DNA of 64,000 nt from assembly GCF_005405385.1 (NCBI RefSeq), contig NZ_BJDY01000003.1:372001-436000 (forward strand). The letters run 5' to 3'. The stretch is from Lactiplantibacillus mudanjiangensis. Lineage in GTDB: Bacteria; Bacillota; Bacilli; Lactobacillales; Lactobacillaceae. Positions 1 to 8,374 of this stretch are shown here, piece after piece. The first letter of the stretch is position 1, and every line of letters starts with the position of its first letter. The notes beneath the pieces are model-generated. The model was given only the letters and a program-made list of their open reading frames with translations, was not told the DNA's origin and did not search any database. Position numbers and translations under genes: made by a program.

Positions 1-44
1 CCGGTCATGGCTAGTGATATTCGTTAATGACGGAGGATGCGTAA

Positions 45-839
45 ATGTCGATTCATCAAAATAATTTTTATTCAAATGTGCTAAAACGTCCAACTAACGT
101 GACGGTGATCTTGCCAGAACCGATGACGGCGTCCGGGTCGGTGGCGACTGATTATGTGAGTGGGTCACGTTTATTACCCACGATTTGGTTGTTACACGGT
201 CTCGGTGGTGATGCGACGAGTTGGGTGCGGCGTACGAGTATTGAGTTGCTAGCGACTCAGTATCGTGTTGCGGTGGTGATGCCGGAAACGGATCGTGGCT
301 TCTATACCGATATGGTCGCTGGCCCTAAGTATTGGACGTATTTAACCACGGAACTCATGGCTCGAATGCGATTTATCTTTCCGTTAGCTAGTGAGCGGGC
401 TCAAAACTTTGTGATGGGAAACTCCATGGGCGGGTACGGTGCGTTACGCTGGGCCCTTAATTTTCCGGAAAAATTTGCCGCCGTGGCGGCGTTATCACCA
501 GTGACAGATCTCGCTAAATTTCAACAAGAACAAGCTGCCTTAATGCCCGATTTTGAGTTGGCGTTTTCGCCAGAACAATTGGCAACTGGTCCTGCAAACT
601 TGCCATATTTATTAGCACACTACCAAGCGCCAACGCCCGCGTTACGTGTCTTGATGACCGCGGGTGATGCTGATATTTTGCGTGATATGGACGAACAGTT
701 TCGCCCGCAGTTGGCAGTCAAACTGGGGTCAGACTTTACTTGGCAACAGCAAGCTGGACGTCATGACTGGACACTATGGAATCAACAATTACCAGCAGCG
801 ATGCACTGGTTAATTAAAGGAGGTTGGCGAATTGTCTAA
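45..839 (+). CDS. Alpha/beta-hydrolase esterase (esterase D / tributyrin esterase family)
   Basis: A 264-residue cytosolic serine esterase. The nucleophile elbow GNSMGG places the catalytic serine at residue 127. An HGLGG oxyanion-hole loop lies at 51-55, and late DADIL and GRHDW segments supply the likely Asp and His of the triad. This layout fits the S-formylglutathione hydrolase/tributyrin esterase family, which hydrolyses short acyl esters; the substrate cannot be read from sequence. ATG follows a GGAGG site at about ten bases. The next gene overlaps its end by 8 nt, so the two are probably translationally coupled. Confidence 0.85.
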   Translation: MSIHQNNFYSNVLKRPTNVTVILPEPMTASGSVATDYVSGSRLLPTIWLLHGLGGDATSWVRRTSIELLATQYRVAVVMPETDRGFYTDMVAGPKYWTYLTTELMARMRFIFPLASERAQNFVMGNSMGGYGALRWALNFPEKFAAVAALSPVTDLAKFQQEQAALMPDFELAFSPEQLATGPANLPYLLAHYQAPTPALRVLMTAGDADILRDMDEQFRPQLAVKLGSDFTWQQQAGRHDWTLWNQQLPAAMHWLIKGGWRIV

Positions 840-1203
840 CTTTACACCGAAATTACGTCATTATAATTTATGGAAACAAACCGGGTTAGCCGGTATCCCG
901 CTATTGCTGGCGGTGATTGCTTATCCCGTCTTACCGGCAAAGATTTTTGTGCCGACTTCGATTGCCGGCATGACATCGTGGGGGATTCGGAGCAATATCT
1001 TTATTTATCCATTGTTTTGTTTAGCCCTATGGTTTATGGCCTGGTTATTTATCTTTTTTAATCGACTCTATGAGAAAAACTTGCAGACAACCCGGCAAGC
1101 TTATAAACCGTTAGAAAACTATTATATCTGGGGCAGTTGGGTATTGGATGCTTTAGCAGGATTAATGGTGCTGATTCAAATTTTTGTCACGATCATCCAT
1201 TAA
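832..1203 (+). CDS. Small integral membrane protein, unknown function
   Basis: A 123-residue protein with three strongly hydrophobic stretches (about 18-35, 58-76 and 100-120), so probably three membrane helices. No family was recognised. The start is TTG, chosen because a full AAAGGAGG site (816-823) sits at the right distance. The gene overlaps the end of the esterase gene by 8 nt, which implies co-translation. A factor-independent terminator follows directly. Confidence 0.7.
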   Translation: MSNFTPKLRHYNLWKQTGLAGIPLLLAVIAYPVLPAKIFVPTSIAGMTSWGIRSNIFIYPLFCLALWFMAWLFIFFNRLYEKNLQTTRQAYKPLENYYIWGSWVLDALAGLMVLIQIFVTIIH

Positions 1204-1210
1204 TAAAAGG

Positions 1211-1247
1211 TGACGATGAATGCGGACTTGCGTTCATCGTCATTTTT
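1211..1247 (+). terminator. Intrinsic terminator of the esterase/membrane protein operon
   Basis: A 13-bp stem (1211-1223 with 1230-1242, one G-U pair) with a six-base loop is followed by five T. It ends exactly where the parS-like site begins. Confidence 0.85.
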
Positions 1248-1262
1248 GTTTCACGTGAAACA
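1247..1262. promoter_or_regulatory. parS site (ParB/Spo0J chromosome partition), perfect match
   Basis: The 16-mer TGTTTCACGTGAAACA is the perfect palindromic consensus parS of Bacillus subtilis and relatives. It lies in an intergenic gap between a terminator and the next promoter. ParB binding here would nucleate the origin-proximal partition complex. A second near-perfect copy is at 34067. Confidence 0.9.
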
Positions 1263-1345
1263 TTTAGTGATCGAAAAATTAGCGACCAATGTTTCAATAA
1301 TTGGCGTTATACTAAAATAAAACCAATTCTGAAAGGTTCATATAT

Positions 1346-2233
1346 ATGATCAAAACGGGTACTAAAATTATTACGCTCAATAACGGTTATCATCTCTGGA
1401 CGCGGACAGATGGCACCGGTCCGATTAACTTATTATGCTTACATGGTGGTCCTGGGGGGACACATGAAGTCTTCGAAAATTTTGCGCAGCGGTTGCGAGA
1501 TTATCACGTTCAAGTCAGTTTTTATGATCAACTAGGGTCGTATTTTTCAGAATCGCCAGATTGGACCGATGTGACTAACCGAAAGGCGTACCTGAATATT
1601 GATTACTATGTTGACGAAGTGGAAGCGGTTCGCCAAGCATTGGGGCTAGATCAGTTCTACTTGCTTGGTCAGTCGTGGGGTGGCATTTTAGCCCAGGAAT
1701 ATGCGTTGAAATACGTTCAACATCTCAAAGGTCTAATCCTATCGAGTATGATCGACAACTTACCCGAATACATCACGCATATTAATGACTTGCGGGCGCA
1801 ACAGTTCTCGAAACGGGCTGTGATTTACATGCAAGATGTCGAACGCCGGCAAGCGTTTCGTGAGCCGCGCTATCAAAAGCTCATCATGGAGTTAGGCCAT
1901 CATCACTTACATCGGGCCGATGCGCCACATCCACAACATTTAGTTTCAACCTTGGCAACGGATATTTATCGTTATTTTCAAGGTAATAATGAGTTCGTCA
2001 TGGTCGGGGCGCTAAAAGATTGGGATTTTCGCGCGAAGCTCAGTCAAATTAACGTTCCGACTTACTTAACGGTCGGTGAGAATGATACGATGCCACTGTC
2101 GGCGATTCAACGGATGACGAAGACGCTACCAAATGCCACGATGCACGTCACGCCAGGTGCGGGTCATGGACAAATGCTCGACAATCCACTCGATTATTTT
2201 AAACATCTAGGTGACTTTTTAACACAGGGGTGA
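1346..2233 (+). CDS. Proline iminopeptidase-like alpha/beta hydrolase (S33)
   Basis: A 295-residue cytosolic hydrolase. It shows the HGGPGG oxyanion motif (residues 34-39) typical of prolyl aminopeptidases, the nucleophile elbow GQSWGG near residue 109, and a late GAGHGQ histidine. Lactobacillar PepI enzymes of this family release N-terminal proline from peptides. Other S33 hydrolases share the motifs, so the exact substrate is an inference. ATG follows a GAAAGG site. It is monocistronic: a parS site and promoter-like TATACT (1308-1313) lie upstream, and a bidirectional terminator lies downstream. Confidence 0.8.
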   Translation: MIKTGTKIITLNNGYHLWTRTDGTGPINLLCLHGGPGGTHEVFENFAQRLRDYHVQVSFYDQLGSYFSESPDWTDVTNRKAYLNIDYYVDEVEAVRQALGLDQFYLLGQSWGGILAQEYALKYVQHLKGLILSSMIDNLPEYITHINDLRAQQFSKRAVIYMQDVERRQAFREPRYQKLIMELGHHHLHRADAPHPQHLVSTLATDIYRYFQGNNEFVMVGALKDWDFRAKLSQINVPTYLTVGENDTMPLSAIQRMTKTLPNATMHVTPGAGHGQMLDNPLDYFKHLGDFLTQG

Positions 2234-2237
2234 ACGC

Positions 2238-2273
2238 AAAAGCCGCGCTGCTAAAATTAGCAACGCGGCTTTT
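2238..2273. terminator. Bidirectional terminator
   Basis: AAAAGCCGCG and CGCGGCTTTT arms flank a 16-base loop that can pair further. A-runs and T-runs on both sides let it serve the convergent hydrolase and P-type ATPase genes. Confidence 0.8.
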
Positions 2274-2283
2274 GATTTACCCG

Positions 2284-5022
2284 TTATTCGGTAATGCCAT
2301 TTGGATTAATGAAGCGATTCCGAATGAATTTTCCGATCTCAGTGACGATTAAAACGATAATTCCGGCAATGATTGGAATGCCCCAACCATACCAGAAGTT
2401 GACGTTAGTCGTGTGGAACACGTCTTGCATGAATGGAAGATAGATGATCCCCAATTGTAAGACGATTAGAATCCCGATGATGTAAAACGCCATCTTGTTT
2501 TGGAAGAAGTACTTGGAAATAACGGGATGTTCATTCCGTAAGTTGAACAAGTAAAAGATCTTCCCAAAAATGATGATGTTTAGGGACATGGTACTCCCAA
2601 CGACGTTTGGTAAGCCCATTGCGGTTAACATATCGTAAGCAAAGATCCCTAAACCAGATATCAGCAAGGAAACGTAGACGATTTCAAACGAATCGAGTTT
2701 CGACAGCAGTCCGGCTTTCACATTCCGTGGTCCCCGTGACATAATACCAGCCTCGGGTGGCTCGAAGATAAAGGCGAACTGGATCGTTAATGCTGAAACC
2801 ATATTGATCCAAAGTAACTGTGTTGGGTAGAGCGGCAAATCGTGTCCCATCAAGATACTGATGATGACGACTAAGCCTTCCGCAAAACTAGTTGGCAGTA
2901 AGAAGCGAATCGTTTTGCGAATATTGTCGAAGACGTGACGGCCTTCACGTACCGCGGCCACGATATCGGCAAAGTCATCATCGGCTAACACCATATCGGC
3001 CGATTCTTTAGCAACTTCGGTCCCTTTAATCCCCATAGCAACGCCAATATCAGCTTGTTTTAGGGCGGGAGCATCGTTAACCCCATCACCCGTCATGGAA
3101 ACAACGTGATCATTGGCCTGTTGAGCACGAACGATCCGCAATTTATTAGCGGGGGTTGCACGCGCAAAGACATTGTAATCATCGATCTTGGCCTTTAATT
3201 GATCGTCATCTAAGGCATCAATTTCTGGACCAGTAATGGCTTTCACTTGCGGTGCTAAATTCAGTTTGTTGGCAATCGCCATGGCGGTATCGGGATGGTC
3301 CCCAGTAATCATTTTAACTTGCACACCGGCTTGACGTAGCTCTTGAATCGCGGTAGCCGCTTCTTCACGTGGTGGATCAATGATCCCAACCATCCCGGCT
3401 AAGGTTAACCCACCGATGGCTTTAGCATCAATTTCGGTCATGGTATCAGGAACGGCTTGATAGGCGAGCGCGACAACTCGTAAGCCGTCAGCGGTTAAGT
3501 CATCTAAGCGCGTATCCCATTGCTTTTCATCGGCAGCTTGATCGGTTAAACGTAGTACTGTCGCTGGAGAGCCTTTGACCATTAAGACGCGTTGACCGTC
3601 TAAGTCCGCTAAGCGGGCCGAAAAACGGAATGCTGAATCGAATGGTAACGAATCAACTTCTTGGACTTCGGGATCATGTCCGGTCATCTTCCGATAGAGG
3701 GTGGTTAACGCCCCATCGGTTGGTTCACCGTTTAATTCCCATTTGCCGTTTTCAAAGTGCAATTCGGCATCGGTTGTTTGACCAGCGACATTAATTAGCC
3801 AAGCTAAGTGGTCATCTTGTTGCCAATCAAAGTTTTTGCCTTTGAATTTTAAATTCCCGTCAAAGTTGACGCCACCGTTGTTATCATAACCAACCCCGGT
3901 CACATCATAGTCGTGATCGTGCGTCAGAATTTTAGTGACCGTCATTTCATTTTTGGTTAAGGTCCCGGTTTTATCGGTGTTAACGATATCTACGGCCCCT
4001 AAAGTTTCAACTGCGGGTAATGATTTCACAATGACGTTTTTCTTCGTCATTTGCCGTGTGCCCATCGCTAATACGACAGACGTACTAGCGGGTAACCCTT
4101 CTGGCATTGACCCCACAACCATCGTGATGACGGCGATTAGCAAGGTCGGCAGGCTGTAAGTGTCCATGAAAATCCCTAAGATAAACAGTAAGACTGCAGC
4201 GACCACAATTGCGATCGAGAGCCCGAACCCTAGCGAATTTAAGTTTCGCATCAGTGGGGTTGGCTTAGATTTAACTTCACCAACGGATTGTTGGATATGC
4301 CCAATTTCAGTATCTTCGGCAGTCGCGACGACAATCCCATACCCGGAACCACTAGTTACGGCAGTTGAGGCATAGACCATGTTTCGACGGTCGGCCAAGG
4401 CTAAATCAGTGGCGGTCATAGATTCTTCAATCTTTTCAACGGCGTTGGTTTCACCCGTCAACGTTGATTCTTGAACACCCATGTTATCCGCGCTAATCAA
4501 GCGCATATCGGCTGGTACAGCATCTCCAGCTTCAAGGTTGACTAAATCCCCAACGACGAGATCGCGGGCATCTAGCTCGAGTTTTTGACCGTCACGAATG
4601 ACGAAGTTTTTAGAAATCAGCATTTCCCGAATACGTTCCAACGCATTACCAGCTTGGCGTTCTTGAATATAACCAATGATGGCATTGGCGATGATGACTA
4701 AGCCAATAACGATGGAATCGGAATAGCGTTGCATGAAGAAAGTTAAGACGGCGGCCGCCGCCAAGATGTAGATGATACTATTATTAAACTGCTTGATGAA
4801 CTGAATGAAGCGGGATTGCCGTTTGGTTTCCAGTTCATTACGCCCATCTTGTTGGAGACGGCGAGCGGCTTCGGCTTCACTTAGTCCTTTTTCAGGATCA
4901 GTGTCGAATTGTTTAGCCAAAGTCGGTTCATCAAGCTGCCACAAGTGGGTGGCGTCGGGAGGCATACTGTCTTTATCTGAGGTGTTTTCGGAAGTTACTT
5001 GCTGCGCATCATTATCAATCAT
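2284..5022 (-). CDS. P-type cation-transporting ATPase (P2 type, calcium-pump-like)
   Basis: A 912-residue ion pump. In order: N-terminal cation-ATPase domain, TGET actuator loop (about 189), PEGLP in M4 (about 307), phosphorylation motif DKTGT (Asp about 350), TGDHP and a GDGVNDAPAL hinge, then six C-terminal helices. The family exports cations, classically calcium. The M6 segment reads INMVSALT where SERCA pumps have N-x-x-T-D, so the usual Asp ligand is absent and the ion is uncertain. ATG at 5022 was preferred over an upstream in-frame GTG because AGGAG lies eight bases before it. A leader of more than 100 nt precedes it. Confidence 0.9.
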   Translation of the reverse strand: MIDNDAQQVTSENTSDKDSMPPDATHLWQLDEPTLAKQFDTDPEKGLSEAEAARRLQQDGRNELETKRQSRFIQFIKQFNNSIIYILAAAAVLTFFMQRYSDSIVIGLVIIANAIIGYIQERQAGNALERIREMLISKNFVIRDGQKLELDARDLVVGDLVNLEAGDAVPADMRLISADNMGVQESTLTGETNAVEKIEESMTATDLALADRRNMVYASTAVTSGSGYGIVVATAEDTEIGHIQQSVGEVKSKPTPLMRNLNSLGFGLSIAIVVAAVLLFILGIFMDTYSLPTLLIAVITMVVGSMPEGLPASTSVVLAMGTRQMTKKNVIVKSLPAVETLGAVDIVNTDKTGTLTKNEMTVTKILTHDHDYDVTGVGYDNNGGVNFDGNLKFKGKNFDWQQDDHLAWLINVAGQTTDAELHFENGKWELNGEPTDGALTTLYRKMTGHDPEVQEVDSLPFDSAFRFSARLADLDGQRVLMVKGSPATVLRLTDQAADEKQWDTRLDDLTADGLRVVALAYQAVPDTMTEIDAKAIGGLTLAGMVGIIDPPREEAATAIQELRQAGVQVKMITGDHPDTAMAIANKLNLAPQVKAITGPEIDALDDDQLKAKIDDYNVFARATPANKLRIVRAQQANDHVVSMTGDGVNDAPALKQADIGVAMGIKGTEVAKESADMVLADDDFADIVAAVREGRHVFDNIRKTIRFLLPTSFAEGLVVIISILMGHDLPLYPTQLLWINMVSALTIQFAFIFEPPEAGIMSRGPRNVKAGLLSKLDSFEIVYVSLLISGLGIFAYDMLTAMGLPNVVGSTMSLNIIIFGKIFYLFNLRNEHPVISKYFFQNKMAFYIIGILIVLQLGIIYLPFMQDVFHTTNVNFWYGWGIPIIAGIIVLIVTEIGKFIRNRFINPNGITE

Positions 5023-5180
5023 TAAATCCACTCCTAAATTTCAATTTATCTGTTTGGTTCGGTAAAGTCGCGTCGTTTATTACGAGTTAAGTAGGCCAAT
5101 TTCGCCACATCCTTTCCAGCTTTTTTGTATGATTAACTAATATTATATATGAATATCATTATAGATAGTTACAGAAATGT

Positions 5181-5209
5181 TTGACATTTTCATAACAAAA
5201 AATTACATT
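5181..5209 (+). promoter_or_regulatory. Sigma-A promoter for the GNAT gene
   Basis: TTGACA (5181-5186), a 17-bp spacer and TACATT (5204-5209). A second -10-like TATAAT (5218-5223) lies just downstream without a clear -35. Confidence 0.5.
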
Positions 5210-5273
5210 GGTTGCATTATAATACCAAATTTGCATGGCCTTGTCGCTAGTTGAGACGTATTGGAGGAAATTT

Positions 5274-5756
5274 ATGAATAAAATAAGTTATCGTTGGTCA
5301 AAAGTAACTGACTTACCTGCATTATTTGCGATTGATCAGACCATTTGGAATGCGACTAATACACCCGTACCAATGATCGACACCACGCTTGATGATTATG
5401 TTGATCGGTATCCAGTTGGTAGTCAGTTGGTTGCTGTTCAAGGTAATCAGGTCGTCGGGATGATTTCGTGGAATGCGTTACCGCCATATCCGGCCTTTAA
5501 CCAAACGTGGGACATTGGTATTGGTGTGGCTCAAACCGCCCAGCATCAGGGTATTGGTCAAGGATTAATGACCGCTTTAAAAGCCGCTGCACGTGAACAG
5601 CATATTCACCGGATTCAATTGCAAGTCTTAGGAACCAATTGGTCGGCGCGACAATTTTATGCGCAACAAGGCTTTCAAGTTGAAGGGGTGGCTCGAGAAG
5701 CGTTCTGGTTACAAGGTCAATTTGTGGACGATTATCGATTGGCGTATCTGGTTTAA
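5274..5756 (+). CDS. GNAT-family N-acetyltransferase
   Basis: A 160-residue acetyl-CoA-dependent transferase. The acetyl-CoA pyrophosphate loop is visible as Q-H-Q-G-I-G-Q-G-L, followed by the helix MTALKAAAREQ and the late segment NWSARQFYAQQGF typical of motif B. The acceptor is unknown. ATG 5274 was chosen because GGAGG (5263-5267) precedes it; a longer in-frame reading from 5235 has no ribosome site. It is monocistronic and ends in a terminator. Confidence 0.85.
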   Translation: MNKISYRWSKVTDLPALFAIDQTIWNATNTPVPMIDTTLDDYVDRYPVGSQLVAVQGNQVVGMISWNALPPYPAFNQTWDIGIGVAQTAQHQGIGQGLMTALKAAAREQHIHRIQLQVLGTNWSARQFYAQQGFQVEGVAREAFWLQGQFVDDYRLAYLV

Positions 5757-5793
5757 AAAAACCGAGCTTGGGTTTTATCCCAGACTCGGTTTT
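5757..5793. terminator. Bidirectional terminator (shared TGGGATAAAACCCA-type hairpin)
   Basis: ACCGAG/CTCGGT outer arms with a GGG/CCC inner stem and T-runs on both strands. On the minus strand the core reads TGGGATAAAACCCA, also found in the terminator at 20859. Confidence 0.8.
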
Positions 5794-5796
5794 AAG

Positions 5797-5988
5797 TTAG
5801 TTTTCAATTGGATCTTTCATTAATAGCCATAAAATAAGGTAAATAATCAGGCCGGGAAGTGGCGTAAGTGACAATAGCACATAAATCAAACGGGTTAAGT
5901 TTGCGTTCCAGTCATAATGTTCCGCAATGCCCCCGATAACGCCAGCAATGACGCGATCATTGTTAGAACGATGAATATTAATCTTCAT
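5797..5988 (-). CDS. PspC-domain small membrane protein
   Basis: A 63-residue protein that consists of little more than a PspC domain: SNNDRVIAGVIGGIAEHY followed by one long hydrophobic helix (about 36-57). PspC proteins take part in envelope-stress sensing. A GGAGGAG ribosome site precedes the ATG. The 133-residue membrane protein gene 60 nt upstream runs the same way, so the two probably form one operon. Confidence 0.85.
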   Translation of the reverse strand: MKINIHRSNNDRVIAGVIGGIAEHYDWNANLTRLIYVLLSLTPLPGLIIYLILWLLMKDPIEN

Positions 5989-6048
5989 AGAAAATCTCCT
6001 CCTTACAAGGCTAAGTGTAAGCGCCTAACTAAAAGAAGTCCACTAATA

Positions 6049-6450
6049 TTAACGGTGTCGGCGTAATTCATCAACTAATAGGTTAAAGATGGTTAAGCCC
6101 GCCCCAGCCACGACTAAAATGAGCCAGCTAAAACGCCAATTACTGAATTGCCAACTGACACTTAACCACAATAAAATAATTAATGGCCAATATAGCCAAT
6201 GTGCTAAGCGACTGAGGTAAAGTTCAGGATCGGTTGCCCCACCAAGTTGACGTAACCGTTGATATTGACCACTGTTTTCAAACTCACGAGTGGTAGTCGC
6301 AAAGGCCGCGTATTCGTGAGTGCCTGTGCGAACTAACGTATGATAGCGTTGCGTGAGTTGCTGCGTCAGTTGTCGCCGTAAGCGCCGTTTATAGGCGGAG
6401 CTGGCGACGTGGCTGAGTGAACGGTCAACGTAATGTTTAATGGCTTGCAT
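6049..6450 (-). CDS. Membrane protein of unknown function, upstream of PspC gene
   Basis: A 133-residue protein: a basic, helical N-terminal half followed by two closely spaced membrane helices (about 87-103 and 108-125) and a basic tail. No family was recognised with confidence. ATG at 6450 was chosen because GGAGGG sits seven bases upstream; the longer in-frame TTG start falls inside that ribosome site. It lies upstream of, and probably co-transcribed with, the PspC gene, so an envelope role is a reasonable guess. Confidence 0.7.
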   Translation of the reverse strand: MQAIKHYVDRSLSHVASSAYKRRLRRQLTQQLTQRYHTLVRTGTHEYAAFATTTREFENSGQYQRLRQLGGATDPELYLSRLAHWLYWPLIILLWLSVSWQFSNWRFSWLILVVAGAGLTIFNLLVDELRRHR

Positions 6451-6540
6451 GGGGAATCCCTCCAATTGCTGTATTCGTTTTATCTGATTGTAACGATAAT
6501 TTATTATATAAAAATTAAGCGGGCTTGCCTAGCGATTCGC

Positions 6541-7137
6541 TCAATGATCAGCTGGAAACGGATTAGCGGTTAAGACGGTTGTATAATAGGTAATTTCAGC
6601 CAAGACCTGTTGTAAGCCTTTAGTGTAGCGGGCCTTTTGTGGTGCGTCTGATTTGAAGTCACCGTTGGGTTGTAAATTATCTTGAACGAAGCCAACGGGG
6701 GTTGGTTTTGGTAAAACAAGCATTCCCAATCGCTGTAAGACAGGTACTAAGGCAGCCGCTCCAAATTGACCACCCCGACCGTTGTCGGAATAGCTGACCA
6801 GTTTGACCGGTTTGCGTTGGGTTTCCCAAGCGATATAATCGAGCGCATTTTTTAGACTACCTGGAATTGAGTGATTGTATTCTGGGGTTAAGATCACGTA
6901 ACCATCGGCTGTTGCTAGATCTGTTAACCATTGTTGTTGATTAGTTGGAAGCTGGCGATCAGTATTTGCCATGGGTGGCAAAGCTTCATCAAAAAGTGGC
7001 AGTTGATAGTCAGCTAGATCGAGAAAAGTAAACGTTGTTGTCGGATTAGTCGTGGTTAATTGTTTGAGTTGGTTGAATAGTGCCCGTCCTAATGCTGCTT
7101 GACGGGTACTACCGAGAATAATTGCAATAGTTGTCAT
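6541..7137 (-). CDS. NAD(P)H-dependent FMN reductase (flavodoxin-like fold)
   Basis: A 198-residue flavoprotein. GSTRQAALGRALF at the N-terminus binds the FMN phosphate, and LTPEYNHSIPGSLKNALDY is the hallmark of the NADPH-dependent FMN reductase family (chromate/azo/quinone reductases). It is transcribed divergently from a MarR regulator. Its promoter, TTGCCA, 17 bp, TATAAT on the minus strand (7212-7217 and 7189-7194), is flanked by two MarR-type palindromes, so it is probably MarR-repressed. Many such enzymes protect against quinones or other redox-active compounds. Confidence 0.88.
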   Translation of the reverse strand: MTTIAIILGSTRQAALGRALFNQLKQLTTTNPTTTFTFLDLADYQLPLFDEALPPMANTDRQLPTNQQQWLTDLATADGYVILTPEYNHSIPGSLKNALDYIAWETQRKPVKLVSYSDNGRGGQFGAAALVPVLQRLGMLVLPKPTPVGFVQDNLQPNGDFKSDAPQKARYTKGLQQVLAEITYYTTVLTANPFPADH

Positions 7138-7163
7138 ATGTTTAAGACCTCATTTATTATTTT

Positions 7164-7234
7164 TTGATTCACATGAATACAAAATGGTATTATAGGCGTA
7201 AGAAAATGAAATGGCAAACATTTATTCATGTGAA
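7164..7234. promoter_or_regulatory. Overlapping divergent promoters with two MarR-type operators
   Basis: Operator 1 ATTCACATGAAT (7167-7178) and operator 2 ATTCATGTGAAT (7223-7234) are reverse complements, 56 bp apart. The minus promoter is TTGCCA/TATAAT (17-bp spacer). The plus promoter is TTGATT (7164-7169)/TATTAT (7188-7193, 18-bp spacer). Operator 1 covers the plus spacer and the start of the minus transcript. Operator 2 sits behind the minus -35 and in the plus leader. Confidence 0.75.
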
Positions 7235-7253
7235 TAAAAAGGAGGGCCAATGC

Positions 7254-7724
7254 ATGACTTCGAATATTCAACAACTTATGGCTGAATTAAATGGGTTTAT
7301 TGCCCAAGATGGTGTTAATGATGCTGAGAAACAGTGGGCGCAACAGCAAACAACTGATCCTGACTTGCGACAAGCCTTAAAACAGCTTTCAACAGCCGAT
7401 ATCAAGCTAATTACGCAATTAACGTTAGCGCCAGCAACGCACGCTAAAGACTTACCGATCCCAACGGGGTTGTCGCAAGCCACGGTTTCTCGTGGGTTAA
7501 CGAAACTGGCTAAATTAGCATTAGCAGAAAAATTTCGTAGTTTACAAAATAATAAAGAAGTTTTAGTCCGGCTAACGACTAAGGGGCAAGCGATTGCGCA
7601 GTTGCATACACAGCTAGATGACGCCTTGGCAGCACAAATTACCACAATTGCGGCTGATTATACACCCGCTGAGTTGGCTCGGTTTACAACCTTGATGCGC
7701 CGAATTCGCGAAATCAAGCCCTAA
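7254..7724 (+). CDS. MarR-family transcriptional regulator
   Basis: A 156-residue winged-helix repressor. The recognition helix region is PTGLSQATVSRGLTKLAKL, followed by the wing segment LQNNKEVLVRLTTKGQAI and a C-terminal dimerisation helix. It lies divergent to the FMN reductase gene, with two ATTCA-palindromes in the gap, which points to autoregulation and control of the reductase. ATG 7254 has GGAGGG seven bases upstream; the longer frame from 7164 would start inside the operator and was rejected. Confidence 0.88.
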   Translation: MTSNIQQLMAELNGFIAQDGVNDAEKQWAQQQTTDPDLRQALKQLSTADIKLITQLTLAPATHAKDLPIPTGLSQATVSRGLTKLAKLALAEKFRSLQNNKEVLVRLTTKGQAIAQLHTQLDDALAAQITTIAADYTPAELARFTTLMRRIREIKP

Positions 7725-7725
7725 T

Positions 7726-7752
7726 TTAGCACTCGATGGCATAGAGTGCTAA
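7726..7752. promoter_or_regulatory. CIRCE element (HrcA operator)
   Basis: Perfect CIRCE arms TTAGCACTC (7726-7734) and GAGTGCTAA (7744-7752) with the canonical nine-base spacer. It lies immediately upstream of the Hsp20 promoter. Confidence 0.95.
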
Positions 7753-7756
7753 ATCC

Positions 7757-7784
7757 TTGCATCCCTGAATAAAGGTGTTAAGAT
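7757..7784 (+). promoter_or_regulatory. Promoter of hsp20
   Basis: TTGCAT (7757-7762), 16 bp, TAAGAT (7779-7784). It sits between the CIRCE element and the CtsR box. Confidence 0.5.
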
Positions 7785-7794
7785 ATTAATTGAA

Positions 7795-7811
7795 GGTCAG
7801 GAAAGGTCAAA
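7795..7811. promoter_or_regulatory. CtsR operator
   Basis: Heptad direct repeat GGTCAGG-AAA-GGTCAAA matches the CtsR box (GGTCAAA-N3-GGTCAAA) with two deviations in the first heptad. It is placed just after the predicted transcript start. Confidence 0.85.
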
Positions 7812-7875
7812 CAAATTATTGACCAACCAAACCTTAGATTGAAGCCACTTAATTTTTGAAAGGGGATTGTGAGTT

Positions 7876-8295
7876 ATGGCTAATGAAATGATGAACCGCA
7901 ATGATTTTGGGATGTTTGATCCATTTGCACGGATGGCAGAACAGTTCTGGGCACCGTTTGACAAGACGGCGCAAGTTTTGAAAACAGATATTAGTGAAAC
8001 AGACGATCACTATCAAGTAAAAGTGGATGTGCCAGGTGTTGATAAGCAGGATGTTAAGTTGACTTATCGAGATGGCATGTTGACGATCAAAGTGCAAAAA
8101 GATACTTTTGAAGATCATAGTGATCAAGATCAAAATGTTGTGATGAGCGAACGTCGCTCGGGCACGGTACAACGTCAATATCAATTGCCTAATGTCGCTG
8201 CTGACCAGATTAAAGCCGTTCAAACAGATGGGGTATTGAGTATCACCTTGCCAAAGACTAAGGCGGCTGGCGATAGCCAAATTGAAATTCAATAA
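7876..8295 (+). CDS. hsp20: Small heat-shock protein (Hsp20 / alpha-crystallin family)
   Basis: A 139-residue ATP-independent holdase chaperone. The alpha-crystallin domain starts near residue 34 (LKTDISETDDHYQVKVDVPG) and ends with the consensus GVLSITLPK; an I-x-I-type tail (IEIQ) closes it. The upstream region carries both a perfect CIRCE and a CtsR box, so HrcA and CtsR probably both repress it until heat or protein damage relieves them. Lactobacilli usually carry two or three such genes. ATG follows AAAGGGG. Monocistronic with its own terminator. Confidence 0.95.
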   Translation: MANEMMNRNDFGMFDPFARMAEQFWAPFDKTAQVLKTDISETDDHYQVKVDVPGVDKQDVKLTYRDGMLTIKVQKDTFEDHSDQDQNVVMSERRSGTVQRQYQLPNVAADQIKAVQTDGVLSITLPKTKAAGDSQIEIQ

Positions 8296-8308
8296 TGACG
8301 TTTAATTG

Positions 8309-8344
8309 AAAAAGGACATCAAGCCAGCGCTTGATGTCCTTTTT
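8309..8344. terminator. Terminator of hsp20 (bidirectional)
   Basis: A ten-bp GC-containing stem (8314-8323 with 8330-8339), extended by an A-run/T-run, six-base loop. It also suits the convergent TerC gene. Confidence 0.85.
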
Positions 8345-8374
8345 GTGTTGAACCAAGAATGGGAACTTAGCTAA

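Noticed and set aside
7849-8292. 147-codon open frame opposite hsp20
   Set aside because: It is a shadow of the well-supported Hsp20 gene, with no ribosome site and no family resemblance.
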